From a virus: a stretch of 27,573 nucleotides of DNA. The notes beneath the pieces were generated by a model. That model was not told where the DNA came from. It was given only the letters and a program-made list of their open reading frames with translations, and searched no databases. The position numbers and the translations under genes were made by a program. The stretch covers positions 1 to 27,573 of IMG/VR virus record IMGVR_UViG_3300022752_000316; one strand, given 5' to 3'. Below, one piece after another: positions 25,488 to 27,573 of the stretch (positions are counted from its first letter, which is position 1; each line of letters starts with the position of its first letter).

Positions 25488-25502
25488 TTCCCGCTTTTTT
25501 TC
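25470..25502 (+). terminator. Intrinsic terminator, + strand
   Basis: GCGGGAAA (25470-25477) pairs perfectly with TTTCCCGC (25487-25494) around a 9-nt loop, followed by a run of seven T. This is a textbook rho-independent terminator for transcripts moving right. No gene on the + strand lies just upstream, so it either ends a small RNA or blocks antisense reading. Confidence 0.75.
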
Positions 25503-25931
25503 TAAAAATCTTTATTTTGTGTTAAACATCACAATTAAATACGGACAAACTAGGACACTGTACGATCAACGTTCACTTTAGGAAAAAAATTTAGTTGGGG
25601 TACATACATACACCCACTCCGTAATTAAGCAAGGCTGGGTCCGCGTTTTCTACGCGGGCAGACTTGCGCGGGATAGTGCTAGGCGTGGGGAATTGTGGAG
25701 AGTAAGGGTAGAAAGTGGAGGGCGTGCTACGACATCGGCATACCCCGCGCCCATAATAATTCTCCAACTCTACTTAATAAACCGCTAACCGATAGCCCTG
25801 CCCTGCCTTGCTCTGCCCTGCCCGATAAGGCTGGAGCTCTCTCAGACAACTCTCAGGATTAGATCTTTAGTTGAGGGTTAAGGTTTCTATCCCTGCCACC
25901 GACACGCCCTAAAAGATTTATTCATAAACAT

Positions 25932-25959
25932 TTGACAAGATAGATTAGCCTGATATATC
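25932..25959 (+). promoter_or_regulatory. Early promoter of the + strand operon
   Basis: A perfect -35 TTGACA (25932-25937) is followed after 16 bp by TATATC (25954-25959; 4 of 6). Transcription should begin near 25966, about 37 nt before the first ATG at 26003. The position directly before the first early gene and the adjoining palindrome support it. Confidence 0.65.
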
Positions 25960-25970
25960 CTTGCTTTATA

Positions 25971-25987
25971 GATAGCAAATTGCTATC
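25971..25987. promoter_or_regulatory. Operator-like 17-bp palindrome at the early promoter
   Basis: GATAGCAA (25971-25978) and TTGCTATC (25980-25987) form a perfect 8-bp inverted repeat around one central base. It begins about 5 nt after the expected transcription start, a typical place for a repressor site. It could also fold as a small hairpin in the mRNA leader, but the one-base centre makes a dimeric protein site more likely. Confidence 0.55.
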
Positions 25988-26002
25988 GGATAAGGATAAA
26001 AA

Positions 26003-26308
26003 ATGGAAATCTGTTTGGTTTGTTCATCAGATAAAGATGATAACGGCTTGGTAATCTGCTCATCTTGCGATTCTGTTGATTTTGTTCCTGTTGATTCAGA
26101 TGGCAGGGCTTGCGGTGCTTGCGGTGATTTCATCGTTGAGATAGATACCGCCCGCCATAACTGCTCAGAAGAAAGCACTATTCAAGACCGCATAATGAAA
26201 GTTATTGAAATCTTGAAAACGCCAGAAAGTAGCGATGAAATCTGGTGGTGTATCGGAGAATTAGAAACCTTAGTGAAAGACCTCAACTCAGAAAAGGAAA
26301 ACGCATAA
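26003..26308 (+). CDS. Small double zinc-ribbon-like early protein
   Basis: This 101-residue protein has three paired-cysteine knuckles: CLVC (4-7), CSSC (19-22) and CGAC (37-40). The first two plausibly form one zinc-binding ribbon and the third joins C54 or H52 nearby. A helical C-terminal half follows (about 58-98, acidic). This plan fits a small regulator or adaptor with a zinc N-terminus. It is the first gene after the early promoter, with AAGGAT 6 nt before the ATG. Early phage genes of this kind often modify host processes, but nothing specific can be read here. Confidence 0.6.
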   Translation: MEICLVCSSDKDDNGLVICSSCDSVDFVPVDSDGRACGACGDFIVEIDTARHNCSEESTIQDRIMKVIEILKTPESSDEIWWCIGELETLVKDLNSEKENA

Positions 26309-26568
26309 TGAAAAAGACACTAGCAGAAATCGCAACAGAAAAAGGTTTTCAAGAGGGCTTATACCCTAGCGGAGATTATGTAGAAATTGAGCTCTTTCGC
26401 TACGCGATAGCCTACAAAAATGGATCTTTTTACCTGTTAGATGTAAGCAAAACCCTATTCAATGCCCGCCAAATCGGGCGCAAATCGGGGGCAACAGAAA
26501 AGGGTTTTGAGTTTCAACTAGCACAACTAAAGCGGTGGAAAAAACAGTTAGGCGAATTAATAGCCTAG
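26308..26568 (+). CDS. Hypothetical early protein, 86 residues
   Basis: This 86-residue protein opens MKKTLAEIATEKGFQEGLYP, then has strands YVEIELFRYAIAYKNGSFYLLD and a basic helical end (FQLAQLKRWKKQLGEL). The start at 26308 was chosen because it overlaps the upstream stop as TAATG and has AAAAGGAAAA before it. A longer frame from 26245 overlaps the previous gene out of frame and lacks a ribosome-binding site. No family recognised; the layout suggests a compact alpha/beta fold. Confidence 0.55.
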   Translation: MKKTLAEIATEKGFQEGLYPSGDYVEIELFRYAIAYKNGSFYLLDVSKTLFNARQIGRKSGATEKGFEFQLAQLKRWKKQLGELIA

Positions 26569-26579
26569 TGCTTGCCTTT

Positions 26580-26606
26580 CCTACTAGGTTAGATTAACCT
26601 AGTAGG
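26580..26606. repeat. Perfect 12-bp inverted repeat between early genes
   Basis: CCTACTAGGTTA (26580-26591) and TAACCTAGTAGG (26595-26606) are exact inverted arms around GAT. No T-run follows on either strand, so it is not a normal terminator. It lies 38 bp before the start codon at 26645, ahead of that gene's AAAGGA site. An RNA stability or processing hairpin, or a regulator site, is likely. Confidence 0.6.
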
Positions 26607-26644
26607 GAGGGGAGGAACTAGCCTCCACTATGAAAGGATAAGAA

Positions 26645-27013
26645 ATGAGCATAGCAACACTTAGCAAGAAAGCGCAGAAAGAGCAAGAGAGGGAGAGCGC
26701 ACGCGCTTACCTCTTGAGCATATTAAGCAAGCAAAACAAGCCAACTCTTTATACTAATCTCAAGAGCGTATCCTCATCGGGTATGTCTAGAGATATGAAA
26801 GTGCTTGCGGTGGTAGAGGGTGAAATCGTAGATGTCACTTACTATGTCGGAAAGTTAGACATAGGCACGATTAAAGAGCGCAACGGGCAGAGAGTTATCC
26901 GCGTGGGCGGTTGCGGTATGGATATGGGTTTCCACGTGGTCTATGAAGTTTCCGCCATATTGTATGGCTATGAAAATCGCGGAGCCTATACTATCCAACA
27001 CGAGTGGATTTAA
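26645..27013 (+). CDS. Conserved phage protein with GGCGMDMGFHVVYE signature
   Basis: This 122-residue protein contains two blocks I recognise from a common but uncharacterised family of phage proteins: LYTNLKSVSSSGMSRDMKVL (about 36-55) and VGGCGMDMGFHVVYEVSAILYG (about 88-109). Gly, Cys, Asp and His in the second block could form a site for a metal or ligand, but no function is established. The N-terminal 25 residues are a charged helix. AAAGGATAAGA precedes the ATG. It belongs to the early operon, after the 12-bp inverted repeat. Confidence 0.75.
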   Translation: MSIATLSKKAQKEQERESARAYLLSILSKQNKPTLYTNLKSVSSSGMSRDMKVLAVVEGEIVDVTYYVGKLDIGTIKERNGQRVIRVGGCGMDMGFHVVYEVSAILYGYENRGAYTIQHEWI

Positions 27014-27023
27014 GGGGGAACGC

Positions 27024-27299
27024 GTGAAGCATAACCTAACCGAGTGCGACAATAGCTCTACCGCTTATTTTGATGTATGTGATGAGTGCGGAGAGTTATC
27101 CGCGTGTATCTGCTTGGGATCCCTAGTTGATGAGTGGGAGATAGAGCAGATAGGAAGAGAGGGCGAGAGCTTTGCCTATCGCTATCAATTCAAGGAGAAA
27201 GCGAGCGATTTAGTTGCCCGCTTTGGCTATGCCTCCACCTACCGAGAGGCGATGGATAACATAGCTTGCTCAGTTCAATGTAAGGAGGAGAGCAAGTGA
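27024..27299 (+). CDS. Small Cys-containing early protein
   Basis: This 91-residue protein has a CDECGELSACIC stretch (about residues 19-30) that could bind zinc with C8, followed by an acidic middle (VDEWEIEQIGREGES) and a helical end (REAMDNIACSVQCKEE). The GTG at 27024 is chosen because AAGGGGG stands 5 nt upstream and it clears the previous gene. A frame beginning at 26943 would overlap that gene by 71 bases. Function unknown. Confidence 0.6.
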   Translation: MKHNLTECDNSSTAYFDVCDECGELSACICLGSLVDEWEIEQIGREGESFAYRYQFKEKASDLVARFGYASTYREAMDNIACSVQCKEESK

Positions 27300-27463
27300 T
27301 GAAGTTAGAACACACCAACGCCGACACCTGCCCATTTTGGGTGTGTGCCCAATGTGAGTGGGAGGCGAGCAACCTTAGTTGGTGCTCTATCTGCTTTCGT
27401 ATGGAGAACAATTTAGAGTGCCAGCACGACAAGCAATACCTAACTAGAGGAGGGGGAAAGTGA
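27299..27463 (+). CDS. Very small zinc-finger-like protein, 54 residues
   Basis: Direct translation gives a 54-residue protein with C11, C16, C19, then CSIC (29-32), C41 and H43: TCPFWVCAQCEWEASNLSWC is the core. This fits a compact zinc-binding fold. The ATG overlaps the upstream stop as TGATG, with AAGGAGGAG upstream, and its stop overlaps the next GTG. The layout strongly supports expression; no function can be named. Confidence 0.6.
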   Translation: MKLEHTNADTCPFWVCAQCEWEASNLSWCSICFRMENNLECQHDKQYLTRGGGK

Positions 27464-27573
27464 GCCTAGAGTTCATACTAGAGAGCCTAACTAGCGTTCA
27501 GGTGGGGGGATTTTGGGCTCTAATTCAAGTTATTATCTATGCCCTAGCTATATGGCTAGGGCTAGTCATAGTA
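27460..27573 (+). CDS. Membrane protein, truncated by the window edge
   Basis: Only the first 38 codons are visible. The frame starts at a GTG overlapping the previous stop (GTGA) with AGGAGGGGG upstream. After SLEFILESLTSVQVGG it is strongly hydrophobic (FWALIQVIIYALAIWLGLVI), predicting a membrane helix. The rest lies outside, so no function is offered. A GCCCTAGC/GCTAGGGC hairpin (27541-27562) lies inside the coding part. Confidence 0.55.
   Translation, partial: MSLEFILESLTSVQVGGFWALIQVIIYALAIWLGLVIV

Larger units (their letters stand above)
25317..25502 (+). ncRNA. Candidate structured RNA ending in an intrinsic terminator
   Basis: Successive stems on the + strand are GAGGCG/CGCCTC (25317-25333), an 11-bp stem with an AT bulge CTCGTT-CGGGC/GCCCG-AACGAG (25331-25360), CCCCT/AGGGG (25392-25404), GCAGTAAGC/GCTTACTGC (25424-25453) and the terminator at 25470-25502. 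The first two compete for bases 25331-25333, so alternative folds are possible. A TTGACA lies at 25293-25298, but no -10 box at the right distance is seen. The minus-strand reading would instead be a structured terminase leader, or the DNA may be a packaging site. Confidence 0.35.
25276..26002. other. Divergent non-coding region between late and early operons
   Basis: These 727 bases contain no convincing gene. The left third is hairpin-dense and ends in a + strand terminator. The middle (25503-25790) is A/T-rich, then G-rich, with one CCGCGT/ACGCGG hairpin near 25641-25657. The right part has CCCTGC-type short repeats (25795-25824), an ACTCTCAG/CTCTCAG pair (25839-25857) and the early promoter. 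Its position beside the terminase makes it a candidate home for a pac/cos site or replication origin; no such site is proven. Confidence 0.5.

Noticed and set aside
25650-25754. 34-residue frame on the minus strand with a GGAG-like site
   Set aside because: Composition is unlike the other proteins, it stands alone in the divergence region, and the site could be chance. Not strong enough to call.
27440-27573. Cluster of CTAG tetramers at the right edge
   Set aside because: CTAG also occurs often elsewhere in this window, so the cluster is not clearly special.

Overview
The window reads as the late (structural, packaging and lysis) region of a tailed double-stranded DNA phage plus the start of its early region. 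A low-GC actinobacterial host, such as the freshwater Nanopelagicales/acI group, is an inference. It rests on the moderately low GC by eye, small basic proteins of types I associate with environmental actinophages, and one gene arranged like an actinobacterial leaderless transcript. No sequence search was possible. No replication, repressor or excisionase gene lies in the window. No siphovirus or myovirus tail-tube or sheath gene was recognised, so a short-tailed (podovirus-like) particle is favoured.

Layout. 1-163 is non-coding with two GC-rich hairpins, followed by a small zinc-ribbon gene on the + strand (164-400). A bidirectional terminator (405-440) separates it from the end of a very long minus-strand operon that fills 468-25275. 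In the direction of transcription (right to left) the operon encodes: a large terminase with an N-terminal HTH-like extension and an apparent ATT start; a Lys-rich peptide; the portal; another Lys-rich peptide; two small proteins; a 1558-aa giant; two further mid-size proteins (467 and 429 aa); a scaffold; the major capsid protein; then a run of about eight tiny, mostly basic proteins with overlapping genes. It continues with two small tail-region proteins, a Thr-rich collagen-like protein directly coupled to a GT25-type glycosyltransferase and followed by a GT4-type glycosyltransferase, an adaptor-like protein, small beta-rich tail proteins, a repeat fibre with a C1q-like end, and a possible fibre chaperone. 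A tyrosine recombinase with its own leaderless-type promoter interrupts the tail genes, then come a 638-aa tail protein, a membrane/coiled-coil protein, an M15-type endolysin and a holin-like protein. Most cistrons touch or overlap (TAATG, TGATG, GTGA), so translational coupling is widespread.

25276-26002 is a 727-bp non-coding divergence region. Its left part holds a dense set of hairpins ending in a + strand intrinsic terminator (a structured RNA candidate). Its right part holds a sigma70-like promoter with an adjacent 17-bp operator-like palindrome. From 26003 to the right edge a + strand early operon encodes small proteins: three have paired cysteines, one belongs to a GGCGMDMGFH-type phage family, one is unassigned, and the last is a membrane protein cut by the window.

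The most interesting points are the collagen-like fibre/glycosyltransferase cassette, the recombinase with a possible crossover site inside the late operon, the ATT-initiated HTH-terminase fusion, the Lys-rich peptide array, and the structured region upstream of the terminase.
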